Source: Opisthocomus hoazin (taxonomy: Eukaryota > Chordata > Aves > Opisthocomiformes > Opisthocomidae). Taken from it: a stretch of DNA of 64,000 bases. Positions 1 through 13,400 of this stretch are shown piece by piece. Each line of letters opens with the position of its first letter. Position 1 is the first letter of the stretch. A program made the translations under genes and the position numbers. A model generated the notes under the pieces. The model saw only the letters and a list, made by a program, of their open reading frames with translations, made no database searches and was not told where the DNA came from. The DNA lies in NCBI RefSeq assembly GCF_030867145.1, contig NC_134434.1, positions 2,666,001 to 2,730,000 of the forward strand, written 5' to 3'.

Positions 1-2712
1 GGCACTTGTGCAGTCCAACAGACTGGGGAACTGATCTGACTGCAAAACAGTTCAGGGAGGTGATGTATTTTTCACGTGTCTCAGCTGCCTGGTTGGCTAC
101 AGATACTTCTACGAGCAAGTGCAGGGTATGACTCTGGAACTGAAGCAAGCGACTCGGGAGACGGGAAGGAAAGGAATAGGGCAGGACTGCTTGAGCAGGC
201 ACTGCCTTGAAGGGAACACCCTTCATCCCGGTTTCAATAGACACAAAACAGGCCTGCTCTACAATCCTTGCAACAAACAACCCCAAAACTTACACATGTA
301 AGAATTCATAGTTCCACTTGCTTAAAGGCAGAGTTAAACAGAGCAGACTATGGCAAGAGGTGGACAAGAGTTCAAGGAGGAGCACGTGGGTGGTCCTGCA
401 AAGGGGTAGCAAAAACCCAAGGCCCAAGTGTGAGTGGGAGGAGGGGAAATGAGGAAGCAGGAGTGAGGGACTCTGCTGAGGCTTACAGCAGTATTTGTGT
501 CATCTGAGGATAGGCTTAATTTGGGTGTTAAGACAGCTTTTTTCCAAGCTGTACACGCATTGAAGCTGGGACCTTTAGTGGATACGATAGAAAGAAAAGT
601 TACCTTCAGGTCAGCCAGCCAGGTCAAGCTAAGCCTCATACTGATCCTGGAAAGAGACAGTTGAAGATTTTTGCAGCATAGACAGAAAAATCACAGACTT
701 CATGCATGAAAACAGTTATCAAGTTCAGGGACACTTTGAAGAAATACTGGTGGGATGATCAAGTCTTTTCTTCTGCTCCATACTTTCAACAATGACAGCT
801 TCTAGTCCATCTGACAAGTTTAATTCCTTGCGATTACATCACTGACATGCATAGCAAAAGTCAAAGTCATCCCTTACATCCAACTACACGTTGCGAAACT
901 GCACACACGGGAAAGAGCACGACTTTCTGACTGGATAGTTAAAAATTATGCATTAATACCAGTGCGCAAAACTCAAACCTACTGGACATACGACGTCAAG
1001 TGAGCATTAACTGCAGTACCATTTCCATAGCAATTAAACAATCAATACTCACTGACTTCTTACACATCTCAGACACACATGTACTTTTCTGCCAGTCCCT
1101 AGAGCATACTCAGCGATTTGCATTTGAAAGTACAGAAGGAAAAGCCCATGCTCCACTACCTTGAGACAGCTGCCTCAAATGTCCTCACTGTTCAGTTCAG
1201 CCCCCAGCTGCACACGCTGATCACTCCGGCCAGTGAAGCCGAAGGCTGCCATTTCCTGTCAGCATCTTTATTTTTCCCTGATCTGAGAATAGTAACATCA
1301 CCACCTATTTGAACTGCCTTTTCCCCAACTTCAAAATGCATCTATAACTCCCCACTCATGCATTTCAATCCCCACCCTCCTGAAAGTGAAGTCAATGGAG
1401 ATGAAAAATTCAAATTACTTTTAAAATGTCTGCATAGGATTTTATGAGCAATCGCTGCAAAGCAGTATCAGTGCTCTGGACAGGATCTGAGAATCCCTCC
1501 ACAAACAACTGTCAGTCCATGCAAAGAAGCCAGTTCTCCTACTGCTGCTATGACAGGCAACAGCAGTTACACCTGCACCTTTGGGAAAGTGTAATTTAGT
1601 TTTGGCCCTAAAACTTACCAGGTATACTGATGGAGAACAAAATGATAGAGATGCTTGTGGGACAGAAAACGGATCTTTATTAAGCAGACTTCACACACTG
1701 GCAAAATGGAAAGACTAACTAGTCATAATTAGACCAGAACATAGAACTTAAAATACTGCTGAAAGCCCCTCCGCTTTTCTACCATGTCATGAAAAGTCAC
1801 CCTCCAATCTCAAGGCTATGCGAATCTTTCAGACGTAAGGCTTACTGCAGTTGCCTTAAACCAACAGGTATCACAAATTAAAGACTTGCCTCATCAATGC
1901 AGAGCTTCCACAACTCTATTGCTAGAATTTTACGCAGCAGTCTTATAGTTGTAGAGACAAGCCTTTACGTGGACCAACTGCAATCTATCCTCTGCTTTGT
2001 CAAGAGGGGAGGAAAAAGCAAAGTTTCGCATTTGCTACAGTAAGGGTTCACTGTGCTCATGACCTATCCTCCTCTCACAACAGACAGGACTCATACCAAG
2101 TGTCGAAGTATCACTGAATCCTCAACATCTTTATTTTTCCTTCCACCCCTTAGAGCTCCTCACAGAAGTTACTACTGGGGAAGCGTCACAGCAACAGCCC
2201 TTACATCACCATCTATTCCCCCTTCCTTGTCCACTATCCCAAATGAACAGGCATGCTATCACTAAGCCAGCTCATGCAATTCTTTATTCTTTGCAATTTC
2301 CTACCTCTCGTTTGAAAAACAAATACTTCACTGTTATCTAAAAATATATTGCAACATTGCCAGCAACTCAGCACTCAAAGCAAAACAACCATCACCACCC
2401 AGTGTGAATGCACAATAGAAGCAGCATTTTTGGTACAGCAAATTTTTAAGGAGTTATTGAGAACAGCAAGAAAAATAATTCAAGTTACAGAAAGAAAGGG
2501 CTGCTTTATAACTGCCAAGCGAATGCTGCTCTGCCATCATAAGACTCAACCAAACGTACAGCCTGAGGGCAGGAATGAAGACTGCAGTCTGACAGCAGTG
2601 AAAGCACTCAGCAGCAATGCCAGCCCCGGGTACGCTGATCCAACTCCATGCCAAAGCTGGTCTCCCCCCAGTGCAGCCAACAGAACTACTACACAACGAC
2701 AAGCTTAGCTGC

Positions 2713-2785
2713 TAAAAACACCAAAACAAAAAAAACACCCAAAAAACCAAAACCACCAAACAAAAAACAACCTGACGAAAAAACA
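2713..2785. repeat. A/C-rich low-complexity tract
   Basis: A run of about 70 bases made almost only of A and C, with repeated CAAAA and ACCAAA words. It looks like a degenerate simple repeat or an old poly(A)-like tail. No element was recognised next to it. Confidence 0.6.
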
Positions 2786-4325
2786 GCTAACCCCTCTCCA
2801 CTGCTAGCTCTCTTCTCTGCCCACTTCACAGTGCAACTCTAAATCCATCTGCACTGCCACAAGTGACACACAAAATATCCTCTTTGTAAAGCAAAGACAT
2901 GTCCCCAAGGCAGTGATTCCACAAATGAAGTTCTTGACAGACCTAAGTTAAGCTTTTCAGCTCCAGCCATTCACTCTCACCTCTGCGCTCTCCGTCCCCA
3001 CCCCGTGCTGGCCCAAGTGTTTGAGAAGTTAGTCAAGACTGAACACGGAGAACAAAAAACCCCATCATTTGCAAGGACTCCAATTTTCCCAACTTGCTCA
3101 GTCCCAGGGGAGCTCGGTCACTCACGTGAATTTTGTATCAACAGAGCACAGCAATTAGCAACTAGAGGAAAAGCTCAAGTGGTCCCTGTACTACAAAACA
3201 ATGCAGTCTAATTAAGAGTCATACACTCAATGTACTCTAGGCAGTTGGAGCAGCAACTTAAGTGATATTCCTGCACTGCATGCTTCTCTCTAAGCAAAAA
3301 CAGGTATAACAATAAATACCATTCTACAAAAAGATCCAATTTAGACAACCTATAAAAATGACAGAACAAACACAGAAGAGAAGGAACTTGCTTCCTTCTA
3401 TCTCAGCTTTGTATGAGGTACTAACACATCTTTTCTCCTTCCTTTCCAATCTTCTTCCCTGTCCTCCAAATGCAACTTCAGGATGGGAACTGGCAAATAT
3501 GCTTGATGTTCACAGGTGACCAGCAGATGATCAGTAGAACAGTCTGAGCAATATTCAGATGCCTTAAAAAGAGCTCCCTGTATTATCTAATCTAGAAGTC
3601 CACGAGTGTAGCACAGTAAAATCTCAAATAACCTATGAACCTGTTTGAGCAGGAGTTACAATAAAATACATATCTCTTAAAGCAGCTGTCATTTTGCTTT
3701 CTTTTCATTTACAAGCCTGAAGAAGCAGTAACGTGTATTTCATAATTGGTGCCCGAAATGGTGCAGCAAGGACATAGCTTGCTCCACACGTTTAAGACAA
3801 AGACCTCTTGTAATCCTCAAAGTCCACCTGACGTTTGCATTAGTGTTCTCAGTAAAACATATTAGCCCAGTGCAGAAGATTTCCTTTCTCCATCACAGAC
3901 TAGAAAGTTAACCCTTTGCAATCAATTAAAGTTGATCTCTCAGTAACAACAGTGAAGTTGTACTGTAGATACTGAAAAGCTACGGAATTCCGTGCTTCTA
4001 CTCAGTTGTCCCTTCTTCATTTAAAATATACAGCTATGTATTTTCCAGCATCTTGCATTAACTTCTGTGTACTTGTAATGAGATCAGGAGATACTCCATT
4101 AAGTTTTATACTTTTGTGTGTCCAACACTGAGACAAGGCTCTGGAAAATCCCATTTCTTTTCAATAAGCTAAAAAAAAAAAAAATTCTCATCTATCATGA
4201 ACTAAGATCTCCAGAAGGTGCTCTTATTTTAGATTCCCCAAAGTATTGAACCAAAAATGGAATTCTTAATAACCATTACTTATTTGTTGTCATATATACA
4301 AGCGTGAATTTCATCCCTTGTAACT

Positions 4326-4850
4326 CACAGAATCAGAGAATGGTCTGGGTTGGAAGGGACCTCAGAGATCACCGAGCTCCAACCCCCTGCCACGGCCAGG
4401 GACCCCTTCCACCAGCCCAGGCTGCTCAAAGCCCCGGCCAGCCTGGCCTTGGCCACTGCCAGGGAGGGGGAAGCCACAGCTTCCCTGGGCCAGGGCCTCA
4501 CCAGCCTCACTGGAAAGAACATCCTTCTCCCGTCTCATCTCACTCTGCCCTCTGTCACCTTGAAGCCACCACCCCTTGTCCTATCACTCCACGCCTCTGG
4601 AAAAAGTCCCTCTCCAGCTCTCTGGCAGCCACTTCAGGCACTGGCAGGCTGCTCGAAGGTGTCCCCGCAGCCTTCTCTTCTCCAGGCTGCCCAGCCCCAG
4701 CTCTCCCAGCCTTTCCTCCCAGCAGAGGTGCTCCAGCCCTCGGATCATTGCTGGGGCCTCCTCCGGCCCCGCTCCCACAGGTCCGTGTCTGTCCTGTGCT
4801 GAGGGCTCCAGAGCTGGACGCAGGACTCCCGGTGCGGCCTCACCAGAGCA
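4326..4850 (-). mobile_element. CR1 LINE 3' fragment (about 525 bp), minus orientation
   Basis: The plus strand reads as the reverse complement of a CR1 3' end. It starts CACAGAATCAGAGAATGG and runs through the avian CR1 landmarks: a GGTTGGAAGGGACCT block, a block ending TTGTCCTATCACT (4575-4587), a CTCTCCAGGCTGCCCAGCC-like block and a CTGAGGGCTCCAGAGCTGG block. It is 5'-truncated, as is usual for CR1, and leaves only the 3'UTR and the distal end of ORF2. The 183- and 150-codon frames across it are by-products of its GC content. It is fairly well preserved, so it is the youngest-looking CR1 here. Confidence 0.95.
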
Positions 4851-7728
4851 CATGAGCCAATTTAGTCATTGTTTTAAATAGTCTCTTAAGACAAAAACAA
4901 CCCCAAACCAACAGCAACTACGTGTATTACTCTAACCAGAAAAGCATTTGAGAGCTTGATTAATTCACAACAATACAAACATTTAAACCGAAGTTTGCAG
5001 AACATGTCTCAACTACCTTTTCACTAAATTTTTTGTAACTGTTGAAAAAAAGGGTTAAAACTAGGACATTTTCAAATCTAGAGACTCAGTGTAATGAGAT
5101 CAGAATAATAAGATTACCATAATCTGCCTCACACACATAGCTAGGACCAGCCCTAATCTCTTCATTTTGAGACAGATGGAAAAAGCATGAAATCAGAGAT
5201 AACAGGAAGCCAATTTCCTAGAACAGGCAGCTTTTCAAGGTTCACCATAGCTGTAAGTCAATATTTTGCTAGATTTTTACCTATTTAACCAAGTCTAATA
5301 TAACATATTGGAGGGAATAATCAGGCATCTCCAAATCCATTATACATAAAGAACAAGAAAAAAGTAATACATCAATGTAACTTTAATACGTTGCAGAATA
5401 TTAGAGACTAATTTAGAGATTAATTTACTGCGACTCTAGCCAGTACCATTCCCAGATGCTTTAACTGAAAACACAGCAAGTAAAGAACCAACCATTTGAA
5501 AAACAGACAATGATCTCAAAAGTGCACATGACTAGAGACTGCTTATTGATTTTTAACACAAGGTGGATAAACACTTTTAAGATTGCAATTTGCATCAGCA
5601 ACCAGGCTGACACAAAGCAGTCACAGGAACCGACAGTTTTATTCGTGGTTTAAGACAGCATATTAAAGAGATGCAGCATGGAGTAACTCCTTAAGTCTTC
5701 TATTCTGCAGGATATGAATATTGGCAGGGGGGAGAGGGGAAGTATGAAATAGCCTCAGACAGACAAGGTAGCTGAGCATGACTATGGTGGCCACTACCCA
5801 GCTACCTCAGTGGAAGCTGGCCAAAAATCAGCAACAGGGAAACCCAGAGAAAAGGAAAAAAGCATGCTGTATTTTAGTACTAAATAAGATCAGGAAGATG
5901 CCTTGAGATCAAGTAACACAGTTAAGGGAAAGAGAGGTAAGCAAGAAATCATCCAAGGAACTAAAAACAGACTGGTGGCTGTAAGATAAATGGAGAATTA
6001 TTTTTCAAGCAGCTAACAGCTCCCAACTTTCTACAGAAAAAAAGCCCTACCCTTTAGGTCAGCAAAAGCCTCAGGGTCTCTAAATAAAAGTCTGCAACAC
6101 GAACCCTTCAAGGTTTGTTGTGGAGTTGACCAGTATTGTAAGCTAGTTATGCAGACCTGAGAAAGGAAAAAAAAAAAAGCACCACATGATCCAATCTCTT
6201 ACCTGCCTGTCTGCTGAGACTGATTACTCTCATAACTCCTCGAGCACATTAGCAGTTTGCATGCATCTGCTCTTAGTCAATAATTTTACATCATGTCTTA
6301 ATTCAGCCCACAAATGGCCTGTTCACACTCTCACAGCCCTCAAGATTTGGTAACATATTATATAGACACAGCCCCAATTAATAATTTGCTTGGTATCCAA
6401 AGCTCCTTCTATTGTCACAACCCTGTTTGTACATATGCATAACTTGCTGCCTCACCTCTCATCCGTGCATTTAAAATGTTCAATTTAACCCTCCTTTGTG
6501 GCAAAGACATGCAGATCTGCAAAAAGCACTTCCACCCCATTTCATTTTGGGATGGTTCACCGACCAACGCTAGGAGAGGAGTCCCCATCGCATCAGTTCA
6601 ACCCGGCTGGTCACCCAATCCCGTCCACATAAAAAGAACAGCAAAAACAACAACCTAACTTCAGCCTCTTGGCAGTGATGATTTTTTGCTCCCTATCAGA
6701 ATCTTAATCCAACTGCGTGTAAACAAACCCTTGCTTAAAACAAGACACCTTCATAACCAGATTATAAATTCAGCTATAAATCAGCACAGACTAAAATGAA
6801 GATAAATGAATGAAGTTTATCTTTCCCTGTACAAATCAAGGCAACTTCAGCGCATACAGCTAACACTCTGGCTTAGCATTACATAAGAGCTCAGTTTTCC
6901 ACAGCATAAAAAGCATTATTTAAGCACTTAAAATATTAATTTACCACTAAGAAACTGCAAGTATATTCATCAGAGAAGACATGTGCCAGCTTCAGAGTGA
7001 CAGTTCTAATCTAGCATATTTTTGATTGATATAGTTTATTTAATCTGTTTTTACTGACTTATGTCTACCAACTTCTTGGACTGGAGAGGAAATGTACAGG
7101 TACTTGGTCTGGCTGATCTTCAGAGAGTGAGAATATTTAAGAGAGACGGGAACTCCTCTTGTTTTCCAGTAACTGCAAAGCTGCTCAGACTTCCTCTCTA
7201 GTGGGACACGCACGCACAAGAGGAAGACACTTGCAAATGGTTTCTGATCAGAACACTGAATACCATCTGACTCATTCCTGTCATATTTGCATAACGCAAA
7301 GCATACTGAGAGCTTGCAAACCTTTATGAGAGCATAAGTGTACGTATCAAACTAAGCAAACTGAAGGCACTTTGCACAATTGGCTCTAGAACATCACACC
7401 CACTTAAAAGCATTCACAGAATGTCTCCAATCACGTAAAACAGAGCCAAACAAGAATAAATGAGATGCAGCTTTGCTGTACATTAGCACCAGTGATTTTC
7501 CTGCCCATGTAACAGTGAATGAGGAAGAAAGAGAGGATAATAGAGAGGCCCTTCAGCAGAAAAAGATTTTTAGGGGACTTGCTTTTAAAGGCCTGAGATG
7601 GCACATTGCCATTTTCTTGCGCTCATGTTTCCATGGACGGGCACAGCTTTCAGCAGGTCATCAGCCCCACTTTAAAAAACAATCAAAAAAACTCCCTACC
7701 AAACACAACACAACCAACCTGCTTGTTC

Positions 7729-7760
7729 TTTTTTTTTTAAAAAAAAGCCCCCCCCCCCCC
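7729..7760. repeat. Compound homopolymer T10-A8-G-C13
   Basis: Ten T, eight A, one G and thirteen C lie directly next to one another. The flanks are A/C-rich (AAACACAACACAACC on the left, ACAAAAACCCAACAAACC on the right). No transposon body was recognised nearby. Run lengths in such tracts are error-prone in assemblies. Confidence 0.85.
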
Positions 7761-10400
7761 ATCACAAAAACCCAACAAACCACCACCAACCAGGATGATG
7801 CTCCATTCATCAGACTGTTCCAGCCACCGCTGGAGGTGGTCATGGGATACAACAGAGCTTTCACCCAGCAACTGTGGTCATTTCCACCTGGGCAGCTTCT
7901 GCTAAGAGGAAAAGATTTCACAGAACAAATGTATCGAAAGACCCTTGGTTAGCCAAAGACATCAGGTACACTCCAAACTCAAACTTCTGGGCGTGCAGGA
8001 AGTAAACTTACATTTCAAAAAAACAGCCAACAAAGCAAAGATATTAGGTAAAAAGAAACACACCTAGAAAAAAAATGGATTTCAGTGGATTTTGCAGCTA
8101 GACAAGCTATGTGAAAATATATTTAATCCTAACTCTGCTTCACAGGTTGTTTTGAGAAACATTTCTAACAATTTTAAAAGCCAGTAAAAATAAATTGCAC
8201 CAACTGGTTATGCTCAGTTATCCTTCTAAACCTACAAAGTGCCCAAAACAACTTGTTTCAGTTTTAAACCCTTCATTTCTTTTCCAGGTTTCCTTAGCTC
8301 TTCGATCATGAAGGATGACACATACAGGAATATTCTTAACATTGTATCCTCCATCATTTTATTAGGAAGGCTTGGCCAATACACTTATCCACAATCAATC
8401 CCAGCTTTTACACAACTGCCAAAAATGCCAGCCTCTTCTGCATAAAGCTTCTTCAGTGCTTTCACAGCACTTCATGCTTTCAGCATACGAAAACCTCAAA
8501 AGGGCAAACGCAACAAACTATAAAAACACAGAGCAGGGTCGGTGTACTAACATCTCATGTCGATCTTTAATTCATGATAACTTTAAGAAGAAACGTTATG
8601 ATTGTTTTCAGTCTGCTATGGAATAATGAACTATTATATCCCAGAAATCTTATAATGACATTTAAGTTTAGCCTATTTTTGGGTCACAACAGGCCTTAGT
8701 TGAAAGAATTGATTCACTCCAGCACTAAGATTTTTTTCTTTCTTCTCCAGACTCATCACTAAATTATCATTCAGTTTCTGGAGAACCAATAGTATACGGA
8801 ATGAAATACACACAATTCTGTACTCACAAAGTTGGAATAACAAAATTCAGAGTTACAATGGCCTCAATTTAACCATAAAAAGCTCAACAATTTTTGGCAA
8901 AACAGGAAAGATTAGCCTTTCAAAAAGAAAAGAAAACCACACGCCCCACCAGAGCCTGTAAAAATATGCACTCCTTGGTAGACTGAGAAAAGAACATGCT
9001 TTGATAACTAATGACAGACTGAGTTGGAGAGAAGGATGTCTGAACCATAAACAAGGAATTAGATGTTTAAGAATAAGGATCATTCCTTTAAAACAAGGAA
9101 AGCTGTCAGAACTAAGTGGCCTATATCTCACTCCAAAAAGAAGCCCATATAGAATGCCAGAAGTCATTACAAATGGAAAAAAGTGGAAAGATACCAACAG
9201 CCTCCTCTTTTGAAAAAGGAGGAAGGCTGACCACCATAGTGTCAGGACCACCTGCACGCCAGAGCGCTGCCCGGGGGTCTGTAACACATACTCATTCCAG
9301 GGCCAGAAAAGTGTTCCTGCTCTGGCTTGAAACTGGGAAAGTGCAAGGCCCAACAACTCCAAAGCAAGTTTAACTTGCATTCTACCTCAGAAAAAGTCCA
9401 AAACCACAGCTGTGGGGGCTTACTGAAAGTAAACTTCTGAATTACACACTGTAGGGGAGGGGAGAGGGGAAAATGAGGAGCACAAAAAAAAAAGGGCAAC
9501 ATCCCCACGTCAAAGCGATGCTTTAAAAAAATTCCCCTTATGTTACAAAGTTCCTCTTTCACTTCTGGGCTAATAAAATAGCACTAGTTCATGTTCAATT
9601 CTCTCCATAAAAGGAAAATAAAACGTATAAATGGAATTTGCTCACATCAAGTGAGAGTAGGAGAATTTGTATATTTAAGAGACTGACCCTACAATAGTCA
9701 TTGTAGCTCACTGTCACACGGAATAGGAAAATAAACACTCACCCAAAGTTACTCAGGGTTAGGAAGAAAAACAGTATACTAATACAGGAATAACTTTTTA
9801 ATTTAAAGAGATGTACCACCTACAACATCTCAGAAGAACAGAGAAACTGATAAATAAGTACTCATACATGGGTTTTTTTTGCCCTTTTCTTTTAATGTAA
9901 CATACTATTAGAAACACTATCAATTTCTACAAGAAAAGTCTATTGCTGCTTCATTGCCTTACAGGCAAAAAAGAAAAATCAAAGAGTGTCCATTCATGAA
10001 TAATGCAGAAATGCAGATACTAAATGCCAAAAGCAGTAACTTGCTCCAGAATCCTACAGCCAAGACAGCTGAGGCACCAAATTCTTTATGGAAAAGATCA
10101 GAGATAACTAAAACCGTCTCCTAATTAGTGTCTCAAATTAGAAGAACTGTTCCAGGTCAAGAACAAATTAAAACAAGAATAGAACTCGTTATGGCTCCAC
10201 TGCAATAACCTGGAAGGGATATCATAATGCAGGTCACTGACACCCTAGGGTATATTATTTGACCACAGACTAATTTTAAGCTCCCAAGTACGTTAGAGTA
10301 GCACAATATCTCCATTGTGAGTCTCAGCAAAAGCTAAGGCACTAAAAAACTCTCCCTTACTGGGAGATTCCAATCAGGAGATCAATGCCTTCATCACAAA

Positions 10401-10414
10401 CCCCCCCCCCCCCC
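10401..10414. repeat. C14 homopolymer
   Basis: Fourteen consecutive C in the GRB2 intron, so a G14 run on the GRB2 sense strand. Length is probably polymorphic or imprecise. Confidence 0.85.
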
Positions 10415-13400
10415 AGGGCCCTGAACAGGGGTCAATCATTCATACACAACAAAAATGGGATTTTTAGAGCATGCTTTAGCGTGGATGCATTCAAAAACTT
10501 TCCCAGAAGTGGAGTTCTGGGAAGACCTCAATCTGTGGAAGCCATCGTACTAGTGTACTCACAAACCAGGATCAGGCCTTATCTAAAGATATTAAATACG
10601 TATCTTGCACCACGACAGATGCCAGCTGGTCCCAGCTGGTTTGCAGCAATATTGTTCGCATGCAGCCATAAAACCTCCCTGGAAATACAGCTATCCAATT
10701 AAGTTGACTTTCAAACAGCTGTTTGGAAACTGGGCTCTTCTGGCAAAGCTATAAAAGCAAAAAGCAGTCTTCACCTCAGACCTCCATTTAATCAGTGGCA
10801 AGAGAGAACAAAAATGTAACTCCATGTAGAAGACAGATGAACCATTAATTGAGATCAACTAGAATAGTTGCAAGGCCAAGATTCAGGCTCTTGCTAGGTT
10901 TTATGCAGGTCACTTCATTTAAAGAAAAAAAACCAGAACAAAATCTCAGGTTTTCGGCTACTTGTCTCCACATATGTACTCCCTAACAACACAGGACACC
11001 CCCCCTCAGTGGTTTAATATCAGATTAACACGGAAATCAAAGGGTCAGTGTCCACAGCAGAGGGAGGCTGTAGCACAGGGGTCTCAAGAGCAGCTGTGCT
11101 GTTCAACAGCTTCACGAGTGGGCTGAGAAGGCAACAGAGGAGTGGTGTGGCAAAGTTCACACAGACAGTTATTAAGAGTACCCGATGAGTTGCACAAGTG
11201 GCTTTTAATACTAGAAGACCAAGTGATAAATGTCAGATTAAATACAATATACAAAATAACACTTATGAGGAAAAACACAACCAAAAACCTCACAGAACCA
11301 TAACTATACAAAGCTATAGGTTTTAAACAAACTATTACTCCTCAACAAATATCCTGGAATCATGAGGATAGCAACCTGAAAACAAATTAGAAACATTGCC
11401 TAATATTCTGTTAAGAAAGAACCAAAACAAGTATGTTGACACTGTAAATTTGTTCTGTGTCAGAACCTGAATACTCTTGAGTACCTGTTCCCAGCCCATC
11501 TCAAAAAATACACAGATGAACTAAAAAAAATTGAGAAAAGAACACGGACAATCAAAATATGGAATGGCTTTTGCACTACAGGAGATCAGACTCCTCCAAT
11601 TTCCTTCTCAGAATAAAAGTGACAGAGGACATTTGCACATCTGTTCTCCCCATGAGCAGTACGGCGAGAAATGTTTTCCTACTGACTCTTGCAAGGGGAG
11701 GGGGGACAGAAGAGGAAAAAAAAAAAAGTCAATAAAGTCCCAAGTAGCATGTTTCAAACCAACACAGTGAATAACATTTTTCCACACAGTATGCTTACAT
11801 TACAGGAATTTAATGCTGTGATGTACATATGGACTCAAAATGGGTTTAGAAAGATGCACAGAATGTGTGGCCATCAGTGGCTGCTAAAACACAATAGTCC
11901 AGATACAGATTACAGCTGAAAAAGTCACTAAAGCTTGACTATAGGAAGCCAAGACCTTACACATGGAGGAAGATGACGTCCAGTGCTAGATGTCTCGCCC
12001 AATAATACAGCCAGCACTCCAGGGGTTCCATCTCGCCCAGTCTCTAATGGCAAATAGTACCGATATTCAGAGAAGAACAGAGGAACACTGTATGCGTAGA
12101 GAGCTTTCTATTTCTTTTAATCATGAAATTGCATATAATTCACTTCAGATGGGAACTGCTCCCAGAATGACAGGGGCCAGTATTTTAACATTATGAAGGG
12201 TGTAATTTACCTCCATAGGAGAAAGTCTAAAGCATAATGTGTTATAAAGGTATAATAAACTTAATATCATCTGCGGCAGTGAAAAGTGAGTAGGAGAAAG
12301 CTGACTAATATAGGTAGCTGGCAACACGGTACAAGGGCTGTGTAAAAGGTCACTTCAAATCTGTCCATGACAGCGCTGAAAAACCTTGCCAAACCCAAGC
12401 ACACCCCAGCAGTGTTACTTGTTCCCTGCATTAGCACACAAGACCTAGCTCCACTTATTTGGATGATGCCTCCTCTCCCTCAGTTAGTAAATTAGGAGTT
12501 TTGAAGACCATGACTGAGGGTAAACATGGGGTGTTGCAAGAGTCGATTAGGTATGGCCTGACTTCTCATTTTGGACTGCAATCCTGAACAAAACCAGCTA
12601 AATTCATGTAGATTCAAAGCAAACTAAGAAAATGGTATAACCGTATTTGTTTTGTGAGGACTTGAAACTAGGGAGCCCAAAAGGGTCTAGAACTATACCG
12701 TAGTTGGGCAGCTCAGCTGCTTCCACAGAACACTAACCTGCAGCTCCGGTGAGTCACCCACGGGTAGATGTCAGTAGCTGACCAGACTGTAGAGCGGCTG
12801 TTTTATCAACATATTGCCTTATGTTTAGTAACTTCAGCTCTTTTGAAAGTCAAAAATAATTTTTCTTCTCAACAAATAAGCTTTACAGGGAACTTGTTAC
12901 TCATAATGCAAACAGCATCAATGGTCTCTCTAATCTTACTGCAGCCTCACACACATGTTTGTAATCCAAACAGAGACAGGTGGAATGAAACACAAGCTTT
13001 TCCAGGAAAAGCAAGCTCAAGAAAGTTTATAGAAACATCGGAAGCCTCTTTTTACCTATGCTTTTCATTTTTTACACTACCTAAATAAACTAAGTGAAGG
13101 TAACAGCTTGCAAGATTTCCAGACACAACAAGCTGTAAAGGAAGGGGTGGAAGCCAGGAAAGCTGAGTCAACTACAATCGTTTTGGTTACCTCTATTTTT
13201 CTATGACCCTGTAAAGTGAGTTATTAATTTCAACCTGGGTCTTCCTAGGTAGAGTCGCAACAGTCTTCATCCATCCATCCTGGCAGAGAGCAAGTTACAC
13301 TCTCAACCTAAAAGGCAATTTTCAGCAAAAAAAATGAGGAATGTATCACTTCCTGCTACAGAGTAAGGAGGCGTCAAGACAGCTCCATGGTGCAAGAAAG

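Noticed and set aside
4304..4855. 183- and 150-codon frames
   Set aside because: They coincide with the minus-strand CR1 3' end and read its reverse complement; not a gene.
8853..9380. 175-codon minus-strand frame rich in L, F and S
   Set aside because: No family resemblance, no splice or promoter context, and ordinary intron composition read in the T-rich direction; treated as chance.
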